A DNA stretch of 64,000 nt from Dehalococcoidia bacterium (lineage in GTDB: Bacteria > Chloroflexota > Dehalococcoidia > Tepidiformales > Tepidiformaceae): positions 248,001-312,000 of the forward strand of contig JAJDYW010000041.1 in the NCBI GenBank assembly GCA_022824925.1, in the 5' to 3' direction. Made by a program: the position numbers and the translations under genes. Position 1 is the first letter of the stretch, and each line of letters starts with the position of its first letter. The notes under the pieces were generated by a model that had not been told where the DNA came from, ran no database searches, and saw only the letters and a list, made by a program, of their open reading frames with translations. This document shows, one piece after another, positions 14,898-23,289 of the stretch.

Positions 14898-16012
14898 CGG
14901 TTGAGGTCGACCTCCCCCGTGACGAAGTCACGCACGAGGGGGAACACGGAACGGCGCTTCGGCTCGTACATGTCCTCCTCCCAGGTCTCCAGCAGGAAGG
15001 CGAAGGCGAACCCCTCGCCGGCGCCGTCCCCCGGCTGGATGTAGCCGGCGGAGGCGAAGAAGCTGGTCTCGTCCTCGGGCGCGTAGTAGCCGGCCTTCTG
15101 CCCGTACCGGTAGCCCTCCATGCCGAAGTCGGCGGGGAAGGTCTCGAGGCCGTCGGGCAGGATGGCCTCGGAGGCGAGCTGCAGCAGGTAGGCGGTCCAC
15201 TCCTCGTTGAGCTGCTCGCCCCGCATGATCGAGGCCCAGACGAGGGCCAGGTCGTGGGGCGCGAACCAGGCTCTTCGCCAAAGCCCCTCGCGGATTGACG
15301 AACGCCATGAGACGCCCGCCCGCGCCATCACCTCGTCCACCTGTTGGGGCGTGAGAAGGGCCGCGACTTCGTCCGTGTTCTTGTCGAGCGAGTAGCGGAG
15401 GACAAGGGGGACGTGCTCCTCGATCGCGGCGAACTCCAGGAGCCCGTCCTGCACCGCGCGCAGCGCCGCCACGAGAATGACGATCTTCCCCGCTGAGGCG
15501 GGGTACTGGGAGTGCTGCGGCCGCACGATCACGGGCGAGTCGCAATCGAGGTCGACCAGGGCGAGCCCCCAGAGCCCCTCGTACCCATCCATCGCCTCCT
15601 CGACGGCCACGATGAGGCCGGCGGCCCGGTCGGCGACGGTGGCGCACCGCCACGGCCGGCCGTCCTCCGTCTCCGGCGCCGCCGCGGCGACCGTCGGCGT
15701 GGCGGTGGGAGTGGTGGTCGGAGTGGGGGTCGGCGAAGGGGAAAGGGAAGGAGTCGTGGTGGGGGAGGGCGTCACCGGCGGAGGGGTGGCGGTCGGGGTG
15801 GCGGTGGGCGCTGCCGTTGCCGTCGCCGGCGCGGGTTGCGTGGGAGTGGCGGTGGCCGTCGCGACCTGGGAGGGCGCGGGGGTGGCGGTCGAGGGGGAGG
15901 GCTCGGGGGGCGCGTCGTCGTCGTCCCACAGGAACAGCACGACCGCGCCGATCCCCAGCGCCACGGCCAGGGCCGCCGGCAGGAGCGTCCGCGTCGAAGG
16001 CCACCGGCGCAT
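14894..16012 (-). CDS. Membrane-anchored serine hydrolase (class A beta-lactamase-like) with TP-rich stalk
   Basis: This 372-residue protein has a single N-terminal membrane helix (about 9-29). A roughly 85-residue linker of Thr, Pro, Ala and Ser (about 33-118) follows, typical of an extracellular stalk. The hydrolase domain contains PASAGKIVI, fitting the SxxK active-site motif with Ser about 172, and later an SLDKNTD segment. It resembles the beta-lactamase2/transpeptidase-like superfamily rather than a proven resistance enzyme. The later KTG-type motif is not obvious; YGQKAGYY may stand in for it. It is probably a surface serine hydrolase acting on peptidoglycan or small esters. Confidence 0.8.
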   Translation of the reverse strand: MRRWPSTRTLLPAALAVALGIGAVVLFLWDDDDAPPEPSPSTATPAPSQVATATATPTQPAPATATAAPTATPTATPPPVTPSPTTTPSLSPSPTPTPTTTPTATPTVAAAAPETEDGRPWRCATVADRAAGLIVAVEEAMDGYEGLWGLALVDLDCDSPVIVRPQHSQYPASAGKIVILVAALRAVQDGLLEFAAIEEHVPLVLRYSLDKNTDEVAALLTPQQVDEVMARAGVSWRSSIREGLWRRAWFAPHDLALVWASIMRGEQLNEEWTAYLLQLASEAILPDGLETFPADFGMEGYRYGQKAGYYAPEDETSFFASAGYIQPGDGAGEGFAFAFLLETWEEDMYEPKRRSVFPLVRDFVTGEVDLNR

Positions 16013-16140
16013 CCGCCCACTCTAGCCGTCCCACGCGCAGGGCCAAGGTGGCGGCTCGAAGCAGGGGCGGGTTGCCTTGTGGGAACCCGCCCGAGGGGGC
16101 ATAGTCGCGCCGCCGGGCGGCTGGCCCGGAGGGGAGCGTG

Positions 16141-16968
16141 ATGGCTGGACTGAATCTCACCGGAATCGAAGACAAGGTCGCCGTGGTCACCGGCGCGGGA
16201 CGCATGAAAAGCATCGGGCGCAGCATCGCCGTGGAGCTCGCCAAGGCCGGCGCGGATGTCGTGATCACGGGCACCGGGCGCCCGCCCGAGCGCTACCCCG
16301 ACGACGAGAAGGCCGCCGGCTGGCGCGACATTGCCTCCGTGGCCGAGGAGATCGAGGCGGCGGGCCGCCGCGCCCTACCCGTGGTCAGCGACAGCGCCGA
16401 CGAGGGTTCCGTGCAGGAGCTGCTCGACCAGACGCTCGCGGAGTTCGGGCGCGTCGACTTCGTCGTGAACAACGCCGGCGCCGCCCGCGGCCCCGACCGC
16501 GTCCCCGTGGTGGACATGCCCATCGACGCCTGGGACACGGTCATCCGGGTGAACCTGCGTGGCCCCTTCCTCATGTCGAAGATCTTCGGCCAGCAGCTCA
16601 TCGATGCCGGGAACGGCGGCGTCATCATCAACATCTCCTCGATCGCGGGGAAGGTACTCGGCCCGAACATGGCCGCCTACGTCGCCAGCAAGGCCGGGCT
16701 GCAGGGCATGACCGGCGGCATGGCGCGGGAGATCGGGAAGCACGGGGTGCGCGTGAACGCCATCTGCCCCGGACTCGTCGACACCTCGCGCATGGCGGAC
16801 GTGTTCGACGATCCCGACTTCGCCGCGCGCGCATCGATGATCCCCATCGGCCGCGCGGGCCTCGGCGAGGACATCGGCTGGGCGACGGTCTATCTCTGCA
16901 GCGACCAGGGTTCCTGGATCACCGGCCAGTCGATCAACGTCTGCGGGGGGAACGCGGTCGCGCATTGA
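16141..16968 (+). CDS. Short-chain dehydrogenase/reductase
   Basis: This is a 275-residue classical SDR using NAD(P)H. The cofactor loop reads TGAGRMKSIGRSIA, an unusual insertion within TGxxxGxG. NNAGAA, the catalytic Ser in INISSIAG and YVASK (Tyr/Lys) follow, with VNAICPG and a C-terminal WITGQSINVCGG. GGAGGGG precedes the ATG at 16141; an upstream GTG is less well placed. The stop overlaps the TTG start of the PIN-domain gene. Substrate is unknown; a 3-oxoacyl or hydroxysteroid-type alcohol are typical. Confidence 0.93.
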   Translation: MAGLNLTGIEDKVAVVTGAGRMKSIGRSIAVELAKAGADVVITGTGRPPERYPDDEKAAGWRDIASVAEEIEAAGRRALPVVSDSADEGSVQELLDQTLAEFGRVDFVVNNAGAARGPDRVPVVDMPIDAWDTVIRVNLRGPFLMSKIFGQQLIDAGNGGVIINISSIAGKVLGPNMAAYVASKAGLQGMTGGMAREIGKHGVRVNAICPGLVDTSRMADVFDDPDFAARASMIPIGRAGLGEDIGWATVYLCSDQGSWITGQSINVCGGNAVAH

Positions 16969-17408
16969 CGGGCGAACCCGAACCCCTGCGCGCCATCGTC
17001 GACACGAACCTGCTGGTCGGGGCGCTGGCGCGCCCGGACGGCTCGTCGGCCCGCATCCTCGATCACTGGCGCGCGGGCGGCTTCGAGCACGTCGCCTCGG
17101 GGGCAACCCTGCGGGAGGCGGAGCTGGTGGTGGGGGCGCGCTGGGTCGCGCGCATCGCGGACCGGGGCGCGCGCGACGCCCTGCTGGCGGAGCTGCGCGC
17201 CCGTTCGATGGTCGTCGAGGCGCCCGTGCTCGAGGGACTGACCCTGAAGGATGCCGGCGATCGCCGCCTTGTCGAGGCCGCGCACGCGGCCGGCGCCCGC
17301 TACCTCGTGACGGCCGACCGCGAGGTGCTGTTGATGCGGGGCTACGGCGCGGTCGAGTTCGTGACGGCGGGTGAGTTCCTGGCGGCTCTCGGCGCCCGCT
17401 CCGGTTGA
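16965..17408 (+). CDS. PIN-domain protein (putative toxin-type ribonuclease)
   Basis: This 147-residue PIN-fold nuclease has the first Asp in IVDTNLLV (D13), an acidic residue in LREAELV, then DAGDRRLVEAA and LVTADREVL. These give the three to four carboxylates that bind Mg/Mn. It matches the COG1569-like PIN group often annotated as VapC-like. The TTG start overlaps the upstream SDR stop by two bases. No small antitoxin gene lies next to it, so either the antitoxin is encoded elsewhere or this is a solitary PIN protein not in a toxin-antitoxin pair. Confidence 0.82.
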   Translation: MTGEPEPLRAIVDTNLLVGALARPDGSSARILDHWRAGGFEHVASGATLREAELVVGARWVARIADRGARDALLAELRARSMVVEAPVLEGLTLKDAGDRRLVEAAHAAGARYLVTADREVLLMRGYGAVEFVTAGEFLAALGARSG

Positions 17409-17456
17409 CGCCCCTCGCGGGCGCTCCTACCGTTCGCCCACCCGAGGAGGCGGCAG

Positions 17457-18380
17457 ATGACACTGAACCCGCAGGCGAAGGTCCTTCTTGATCAGATGGC
17501 GGCGATGGGCATGCCGCCCATCCACGAGCAGGAGCCGGAGGCGGTGCGCGAAGCGAACCGCCTGCCACCGGCCGTCCCGGGGGCGACCATGGCGCACGTC
17601 GAGGACCGGAGCATCCCCGGTCCGGGGGGCGAGATTCCCGTGCGCATCTACCGCCCCACCGAGGCTTCCGACCACTCCCTGCTCGTCTGGTACCACGGCG
17701 GCGGCTGGGTCATCGGCGACCTCGACGGGGCGGACGTGACCTGCCGGGAGCTGGCGGCTCGCAGCGGCTCCGTCGTCGTTTCCGTCGACTACCGGCTGGC
17801 CCCCGAGCACCGCTATCCCGCCGCTCACGAGGACTGCTACGCGGCGACCGTCTGGGCGGCCGGGAACGCCGAGGATCTGGGCGCCGACGCGGGCAAGCTC
17901 GCCGTCGGCGGCGATTCCGCCGGCGGCAACCTCGCGGCGGTCGTCTCCCTGCGCGCCCGCGACGAGAGTGGCCCCGCCATCCGCTTCCAGCTGCTCGTCT
18001 ACCCGGTCACCGACCACAACTACGAGACCGTCTCCTACAACGACAACGCCGAGGGGTACCTGCTGACGCGCGACGGCATGGAGTGGTTCTGGAACCACTA
18101 CCTGGGGCCGGACGGCGACGGCTCCCACCCCCACGCCTCCCCCTTGCGGGCGGAGGACCTGTCCGGGCTCCCGCCGGCCCACGTCATCACCGCCGAGTAC
18201 GACCCCCTCCGCGACGAGGGCGAGGCCTACGCGGAGCGGCTTCGGGGGGCGGGCGTGGCCGTCACGCAGACGCGCTACGCGGGCCAGATCCACGCCTTCT
18301 ACGGCATGCACGGGGTCCTCGACGACGCCACCAACGCGGCCCAGGAATCGGCGGAGAAGCTGAAGGCGGCGCTGGCCTGA
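17457..18380 (+). CDS. Alpha/beta hydrolase, hormone-sensitive lipase family esterase
   Basis: This 307-residue esterase carries the oxyanion motif HGGGWV near residue 80 and the nucleophile elbow GDSAGG near residue 151. DPLRDEG supplies Asp and QIHAFYGMHG the His, completing the Ser-Asp-His triad of the HSL (family IV) lipases/esterases. No signal peptide is seen, so it is cytosolic. GAGGAGG sits just before the ATG. It converges on thrS with only 3 nt between stops. It probably hydrolyses short acyl esters. Confidence 0.93.
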   Translation: MTLNPQAKVLLDQMAAMGMPPIHEQEPEAVREANRLPPAVPGATMAHVEDRSIPGPGGEIPVRIYRPTEASDHSLLVWYHGGGWVIGDLDGADVTCRELAARSGSVVVSVDYRLAPEHRYPAAHEDCYAATVWAAGNAEDLGADAGKLAVGGDSAGGNLAAVVSLRARDESGPAIRFQLLVYPVTDHNYETVSYNDNAEGYLLTRDGMEWFWNHYLGPDGDGSHPHASPLRAEDLSGLPPAHVITAEYDPLRDEGEAYAERLRGAGVAVTQTRYAGQIHAFYGMHGVLDDATNAAQESAEKLKAALA

Positions 18381-18383
18381 CCG

Positions 18384-20165
18384 TTACGGCGCCAGCGCCT
18401 TCGTCTCCCGCTCCCCCTCGATGCGGGCGATGAAGTCGGCCAGCGGCACCGCGCCCAGGTCCTCGCCGGTGCGGACGCGTACGGCGACAGTGCCCGCCTC
18501 CGCCTCGCGGTCGCCGGCGACGAGCATGTAGGGCACCTTCTGCATCTGCGCCTGCCGGATCTTGGCGTTCATGCGTTCGCCCCGGCCGTCCACCTCGACG
18601 CGGAAGCCGCTCTTCCGCAGCGTCGCCGCCACCTCCTCGGCGTAGGGGTGGTGGCGGTCGGCGATGGGGATGATGGTCGCCTGCACGGGCGCCAGCCAGA
18701 GGGGGAAGGCCCCGCCGAAGTGCTCGATGAGCACCCCCAGGAAGCGTTCGGTCGCGCCGGTGACGGCGCAGTGGAGCATGACGGGCGTGTGCTCCCTGCC
18801 GTCCTCGCCCGTGTACACGCAATCCAGGCGCCCGGGCTGGATGAAGTCGACCTGGATGGTCGAGAGCTGCCACTCCCGGCCGAGGACGTCCTTCGCGATG
18901 AAGTCGGCCTTGGGTCCGTAAAAGGCGGCCTCGCCCTCCTCCTCGTTGAACTCGAGCCCCGAGGCCTCCATGGCCGAGCGCAGGGCGGTCACGGCCTGCT
19001 CCCACTGCTCGGGAGCATCGACGAACTTCCCGCCGTCGCCCGTGTCGGGGAGGGAGAGGGCCACGCGATAGTCGCTGAGGCCGTAGGTGTCGAGCGCTTC
19101 GCGGACGAGGGAGAGCGCGAGGGCGAACTCCTGCTGGATCTGGTCGGAGGTGCAGAAGATGTGGATGTCGTCCTGGGTGAGGGAGCGCACGCGCGTGAGG
19201 CCGCTCAGCTCGCCCGACTTCTCGTAGCGGTAGAGCGTGGCGAACTCGGCGAAGCGCAGGGGCAGGTCGCGGTAGCTGTGGGGCTCGGCGTTGAACAGCA
19301 TCATGTGCGAGGGGCAGTTCATCGGCTTCAGGAGGAACTCGGTCTCGCCGTCGACCATGGGGGGGAACATCGCGTCGGCGTAGTGCTCGCGGTGCCCGGA
19401 GCGGTCGTAGAGCTGGCCCTTCACCACGTTGGCCGTCCAGACGTGCTGGAAGCCGTTGCGCTCCTGCAGGTCACGCACGTAGCTCTCCATCAGGTGGCGC
19501 AGGGTCTCGCCCTTCGGCAGGAAGAGCGGGATGCCCTGTCCGACGACGTCGGAGAAGGTGAACAACCCGAGCTCGCGGCCGACGCGGCGGTGGTCGCGCT
19601 TGCGGGCTTCCTCGAGCTGGCGCTCGTACTCGTCGAGCTCCTCCTGCGTCTCGAAGAGCGCGCCGTAGACGCGCTGGAGCTGGGGGTTGTTCTCGTCGCC
19701 GCGCCAGTACGCGCCGGCGATGCTCATCAACTTGAAGGCGGGAATGTCGCCGGTGTGGTTCACGTGGCCGCCGCGACAGAGGTCGGTGAACTCGCCGTGC
19801 GTGCACTGCGTGATGGCGCCGTCCTCGAGGTCGGCCAGCAGGTCGAGCTTGAAGGGCTGGTCGCGCCAGCGCTCCTCCGCCTCGTCGCGGGTGATAGCCG
19901 CCATCTGGAAGGGGAGCCGCCGCCCGATCGACTTGCGCATGCGGCGGCGAAGCCACTTCAGGTCGTCCTGGGTAAGGGGGCGGGGCAGGCGGAAGTCGTA
20001 GTAGAAACCCGTAGCGGTAGGCGGACCGATGCCGAGCTCGGCCTCGGGCATGAGCTCGACCATCGCCTCGGCGAGGACGTGGGCGGCGGAGTGGCGCATG
20101 CGCGCCAACCGCTCCTCCCGGTCGAGGTCGGCCAGGTCGACGTGGTCTTCGATGGGTTCGGGCAT
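18384..20165 (-). CDS. thrS: Threonyl-tRNA synthetase lacking the N-terminal TGS domain
   Basis: The 593 residues charge tRNA-Thr with threonine. The protein begins almost directly with the editing (SAD) domain, HSAAHVLAEAM near residue 25, without the roughly 60-residue TGS domain of E. coli ThrS. The catalytic core shows LLKPMNCPSHM with the zinc Cys, RFAEF, LTRVRSLTQDDIHIFC with a zinc His, and GGAFPLWLAPVQ. A HGTP anticodon-binding domain follows (about 490-590). TGS-less ThrS forms are known. A T-box leader precedes the gene (20195-20402), so expression should respond to uncharged tRNA-Thr. Confidence 0.97.
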   Translation of the reverse strand: MPEPIEDHVDLADLDREERLARMRHSAAHVLAEAMVELMPEAELGIGPPTATGFYYDFRLPRPLTQDDLKWLRRRMRKSIGRRLPFQMAAITRDEAEERWRDQPFKLDLLADLEDGAITQCTHGEFTDLCRGGHVNHTGDIPAFKLMSIAGAYWRGDENNPQLQRVYGALFETQEELDEYERQLEEARKRDHRRVGRELGLFTFSDVVGQGIPLFLPKGETLRHLMESYVRDLQERNGFQHVWTANVVKGQLYDRSGHREHYADAMFPPMVDGETEFLLKPMNCPSHMMLFNAEPHSYRDLPLRFAEFATLYRYEKSGELSGLTRVRSLTQDDIHIFCTSDQIQQEFALALSLVREALDTYGLSDYRVALSLPDTGDGGKFVDAPEQWEQAVTALRSAMEASGLEFNEEEGEAAFYGPKADFIAKDVLGREWQLSTIQVDFIQPGRLDCVYTGEDGREHTPVMLHCAVTGATERFLGVLIEHFGGAFPLWLAPVQATIIPIADRHHPYAEEVAATLRKSGFRVEVDGRGERMNAKIRQAQMQKVPYMLVAGDREAEAGTVAVRVRTGEDLGAVPLADFIARIEGERETKALAP

Positions 20166-20194
20166 GGCTGGGACGCTCCCGGACGTTCTCGCGC

Positions 20195-20402
20195 TGCTCA
20201 GGGACGGCGCGCGGCCCGTGGTCCCACCCTGATTCCCCGCGCGAACGGATGCGCGGGCTCGTTGCGGCCGCTAACGGGGCCAACCGTGCGCGCCTATCCG
20301 CGTGGGCTTCGGGCGCAGGCTCGCGGGTGGTGTTCGCCGCCGGGCGCCGCGCTTCCAGCCGGTGGCGCGGCTCTCTGGGGGTGACGGCTACTCGTCCCGG
20401 TC
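20195..20402 (-). promoter_or_regulatory. T-box riboswitch leader of thrS
   Basis: Reading the minus strand, the T-box parts appear in order. A GACGAGTAG start of Stem I comes first. The AGAGAG box is at 20371-20376, and the GGCTGGAAG distal loop is near 20351-20359. The specifier segment GAACACCACC (20326-20335) contains threonine codon ACC twice. The antiterminator-like element AGGGTGGGACCACGGG...CGTCCCTG lies at 20199-20227 and holds the TGGN bulge that pairs with the tRNA NCCA end. N is G here. No U-run terminator is seen before the ATG, so a translational (sequestrator) T-box is likely. It explains the whole 300-bp gap. Confidence 0.85.
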
Positions 20403-20469
20403 GTCGCCTCTCGTATCTGCGTTTCGCCCTGGAGTATAGGCAGCGTTCGCGGACGGGGTCGAGGGGCGC

Positions 20470-20913
20470 TCAGACCGCGTTCGCGATGAGCCAGACGATG
20501 AAGGCGATCGCCGCCGCAACAACGATGGGCCACACCCACCCACCGGAAGCGCCCACGGGAGCGCGATAGGGAGACTCAAAGGCTATCGGCTCCTGGCCCG
20601 TAATCTCGTGAAAGCGCCGTGCCCGTTGGTCGCGAAGCGACTTCAGGGCAGCCTCGAATCTTGCGGCGTCCGATCGAGTGCGCAACGGCCCTGAGCTCCA
20701 GGCGAGCATCGGATTGCTGCCGGCGGTCGAGGGGACCTCACCACCCTGGTGCTCCCTCAACCGGCGACGGACATGGAAGGTGTGGCCGACGTAGTGCCCG
20801 AACTCCGTGTCGAGGACGTAGACGTAGTAGCGGCGGTTGGGCACGGCGGCATCGCGACGATCCTGCTCGGGGCCGAGGTCCTCGGGCTCGTAGTAGCGCC
20901 GACGTCTACGCAT
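20470..20913 (-). CDS. GIY-YIG nuclease-like protein with C-terminal membrane helix
   Basis: The 147 residues contain a compact GIY-YIG domain (about 27-100): YYVYVLDTEFG then HYVGHT, V..RLREH, and later RSDAARFEAALKSL. This fits the UvrC/SLX1-like family. YVYVL...YVGHT replaces the canonical GIY...YIG. A hydrophobic segment (about 125-145) at the end is unusual for a nuclease and could anchor it to the membrane. The catalytic Arg/Glu pair seems present (R in RRRLREH, E in FEAAL). Role is unknown. Confidence 0.85.
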   Translation of the reverse strand: MRRRRRYYEPEDLGPEQDRRDAAVPNRRYYVYVLDTEFGHYVGHTFHVRRRLREHQGGEVPSTAGSNPMLAWSSGPLRTRSDAARFEAALKSLRDQRARRFHEITGQEPIAFESPYRAPVGASGGWVWPIVVAAAIAFIVWLIANAV

Positions 20914-20998
20914 AGGAAGCGGGAGTATGCCAGAGGGGAGGCAGGGGTGTGGCGGCGGGAGCGTGGGAGCGCGAAACGCGCTAGGCTGATGAGCCCGT

Positions 20999-21075
20999 GG
21001 GCGGTTAGCTCAGATGGTTAGAGCGCTGCGTTGACATCGCAGAGGTCACTGGTTCGAATCCAGTATCGCCCACCA
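20999..21075 (+). tRNA. tRNA-Val (anticodon GAC)
   Basis: A full cloverleaf is seen. The acceptor GGGCGGT/ATCGCCC has one G-U pair. The D arm has the GCTCAGATGGTTAGAGC pattern. The anticodon stem CTGCG/CGCAG encloses TTGACAT with anticodon GAC. The T loop is TTCGAAT, and CCA is encoded (21073-21075). The last bases of the gene plus flank (21068-21081) are repeated 4.9 kb away. Confidence 0.97.
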
Positions 21076-21081
21076 GACTTG
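21068..21081 (+). repeat. 14-bp repeat at tRNA-Val 3' end, copy 1 (candidate att site)
   Basis: GCCCACCAGACTTG covers the last seven bases of the tRNA gene, including CCA, and six more. An identical copy lies at 25966-25979 in the same orientation. tRNA 3' ends are the usual integrase target. The copy is shorter than many att cores, and no integrase gene is present. Confidence 0.4.
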
Positions 21082-21148
21082 ACACAATCGAGAACCCTCA
21101 CCCTGGTCTTCGAGTTGACGTCGTAGGTTGGACGGCACCATGTCGATG

Positions 21149-21331
21149 CTGGTCTGCCAGGGATGTCATCTCCGCCAGCACCGTGAGCTTCTCCGGCCAC
21201 TCGCCGGGCATCGACTCGACCCCGTAGTAGGAGCCTGCTAGCTGGCCGTAGATGGCCCCGGTCGTGCCAGCACTGTCGCCCAGGTTCGCGGCCAGCAGGG
21301 CTCCTTCGCGGAAATCCTCCAGCCGGGCGTG
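21149..21331 (-). pseudogene. Truncated ADP-ribosylglycohydrolase (DraG-like) C-terminal remnant
   Basis: Directly after the MacB-like stop, in the same frame, the minus strand encodes [36 protein letters not shown] and PGEWPEKL. These are the characteristic C-terminal blocks of ADP-ribosylglycohydrolases (family form [20 protein letters not shown]). Only about 61 residues remain; the N-terminal 80% and any start codon are missing. The metal-binding D-D-A-D has become D-S-A-G. It therefore cannot be a working enzyme. The break lies exactly at the end of the exporter operon, consistent with insertion or deletion beside the tRNA. Confidence 0.8.
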
Positions 21332-22588
21332 CTACTCCATGCGGAGGGCGGCGATGGGGTCGATGGTCGTTGCGCGGTAGGCGGGGTAGCTCCCGCTCGC
21401 CAGCCCTACCCCCGCCGCCACGAAAAAGGCCGCGACGACGCTCCACGGCTGGATCAGCATCGTCAGCTGCTGGCCGCCGAGCTCGCGACCGTCTACCGCC
21501 ACCGAGAGCCCCACGCCGATCGCGATGCCGGCGATGCCACCGAACAGGCTCAGCGTCAGCGCCTCCATCACGAACTGCTTGACGATGTCGGCGGCCGTCG
21601 CGCCGACGGCCCGGCGGATGCCGATTTCGCGCGTCCGCTCGGTGACCGAGACCAGCATGATGTTCATCACGCCAATCCCTCCCACGAGCAGCGAGATGCC
21701 GGCGATGCTCCCCAGCAGGATGGACAGCGTCGTGCTGACCTCCGTCGCCGCCTTGAGGAGGTCGTCCTGGCTCTGGATCGTGAAGTCCGGCTCGATCGCC
21801 TCGCGCCGATAGAGCAGTACGTTGCTGATGTCCTCCTTCACGCGATCCTCGTCGATCCCGCTGGCCGTCTGGACGTCGATCCGGGTGACGCGCACGTCGC
21901 CCGTCGGCGTGAAGAGGAAGCGGAGGCGCTGCGCCATGCCTTCGAGCGAGACGAAGACCTGGTCGTTGACCTCGTTGGCCCCGCCCTGCTCCTCAAGAAC
22001 GCCAATGACGGTGAAGGGGAGGATGAGGCGGCCCCCGACGAAGGAGAGCCGCACCTCCTGACCGACCGGCTCGACCTCGGGGTAGAGCGTCTCGGCGACG
22101 CGGGACCCGATCACGGCGACCAGCCCGCGACCCTCGTCGTCCCGGGGCGTGATGAAGGTGCCGGATGCCACTTCGAGGTCGCGGACGTCCGCGTAGCGGC
22201 TCGAGGTGGCGACGGCTTCCACGCCCACGTTCTCGGATCCGGCCACGGCATGCGCCTCGACCGAGACCTGGGCGGCGACGGCGACGACGCCGGGGATGCC
22301 GGCGGCCTCGATCGCCTCGGCGTCGCCTTGGAAGAGCGTCGTCTCGGCCAGCCCGGCGATGCCCCCCGCCTGGGAGGTCGTGGCCGCCCGACTGGACTCG
22401 ATGAAAATGAGGTCGGTGCCAAGCCCGTGGATGCGGTCCGTCACGCCCTGTTGCGTGCCCTGCCCCACGGCGATGAGCACGATCACGGAGCTGACGCCGA
22501 TGACGAGGCCGAGCGACGTCAGGGCGCTGCGCAGCCGGTTGGCGAAGATGGCCCGCAGGGTGATGCGGAAGGCGTCCGCCAGGCTCAC
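21332..22588 (-). CDS. MacB-like ABC transporter permease
   Basis: The 418 residues have the MacB/LolE layout: one N-terminal TM (about 18-40, RLRSALTSLGLVIGVSSVI), a roughly 220-residue periplasmic MacB_PCD domain, then three C-terminal TMs. GGIGVMNIMLVSVTERTREIGIRRAVGA is the FtsX signature. The family moves peptides, antibiotics or lipids outward by mechanotransmission. The GTG start overlaps the ATPase stop (GTGA), and the ATPase in turn overlaps the adaptor, so adaptor-ATPase-permease form one coupled operon. The gene ends in frame with a DraG remnant. Confidence 0.94.
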   Translation of the reverse strand: MSLADAFRITLRAIFANRLRSALTSLGLVIGVSSVIVLIAVGQGTQQGVTDRIHGLGTDLIFIESSRAATTSQAGGIAGLAETTLFQGDAEAIEAAGIPGVVAVAAQVSVEAHAVAGSENVGVEAVATSSRYADVRDLEVASGTFITPRDDEGRGLVAVIGSRVAETLYPEVEPVGQEVRLSFVGGRLILPFTVIGVLEEQGGANEVNDQVFVSLEGMAQRLRFLFTPTGDVRVTRIDVQTASGIDEDRVKEDISNVLLYRREAIEPDFTIQSQDDLLKAATEVSTTLSILLGSIAGISLLVGGIGVMNIMLVSVTERTREIGIRRAVGATAADIVKQFVMEALTLSLFGGIAGIAIGVGLSVAVDGRELGGQQLTMLIQPWSVVAAFFVAAGVGLASGSYPAYRATTIDPIAALRME

Positions 22589-23289
22589 GACGCGGTCCCC
22601 CCGGCTCGCGCGCCGGCGCGGGCGCCCGTGTCTTCGATGATGCGGCCGTCGCGCATGCGGACCGTGCGACGGGCATGGGTGGCCACCTCGGCCTCGTGGG
22701 TGACGAGCACGACGGTCAGGCCCTGCTCGTCCACGAGGGCCGTGAGGAGGCGCATGAGCTCCTCCCCGGTGGCGGTGTCGAGCGCCCCCGTGGGCTCGTC
22801 CGCGAGCAGGACAAGCGGGTTGACGACGAGCGAACGGGCGAGGGCGACGCGCTGCTGCTCGCCGCCGGAGAGCTCGGTGGGAACGTGGCGGATGCGGTCG
22901 GCGAGGCCCACGCGGACGAGCGCTTCGGCCGCGCGCCGCCTGCGGTCGGGTGCGCCCTGGTAGATGAGCGGCAACTCCACCTGCTCGAGGGCCGTCATGC
23001 GGGGAAGGAGGTTGTACGACTGGAAGACGAACCCGAAGCCCCGTCCCCGCAGTCGCGCCCGCGCGTCCTCGGGGAGCCGCGACACGTCCCGCTCGCCGAG
23101 GCGGTACTCGCCCGCGGTCGGGCGGTCGAGCAGGCCGATGATGTTCATAAGCGTGCTTTTCCCGGACCCGGACTGCCCCATGATGGCGACAAATTCGCCG
23201 CGGTCGATGTCGAGGCTGACGCCGGCGAGGGCATGCACGGCCGTCTCGCCGGCGGAGTAGACGCGCGCAACGTCCCGCAGGTGGATCAC
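22585..23289 (-). CDS. MacB/LolD-type ABC transporter ATPase
   Basis: The 234 residues carry Walker A GQSGSGKST near 38, a Q-loop in FVFQSYNLLP, signature LSGGEQQR, Walker B VLLADEPTGALD and the switch His in LVTHE. This is the standard MacB/LolD group. The GTG start at 23289 overlaps the stop of the membrane-fusion gene, and its stop overlaps the permease start. It energises the neighbouring permease. The C-terminal tail is short and Ala/Gly-rich. Confidence 0.96.
   Translation of the reverse strand: MIHLRDVARVYSAGETAVHALAGVSLDIDRGEFVAIMGQSGSGKSTLMNIIGLLDRPTAGEYRLGERDVSRLPEDARARLRGRGFGFVFQSYNLLPRMTALEQVELPLIYQGAPDRRRRAAEALVRVGLADRIRHVPTELSGGEQQRVALARSLVVNPLVLLADEPTGALDTATGEELMRLLTALVDEQGLTVVLVTHEAEVATHARRTVRMRDGRIIEDTGARAGARAGGTAS

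Noticed and set aside
16965..17408. PIN gene as part of a toxin-antitoxin pair
   Set aside because: No antitoxin-size gene lies directly before it; it overlaps an SDR gene instead.
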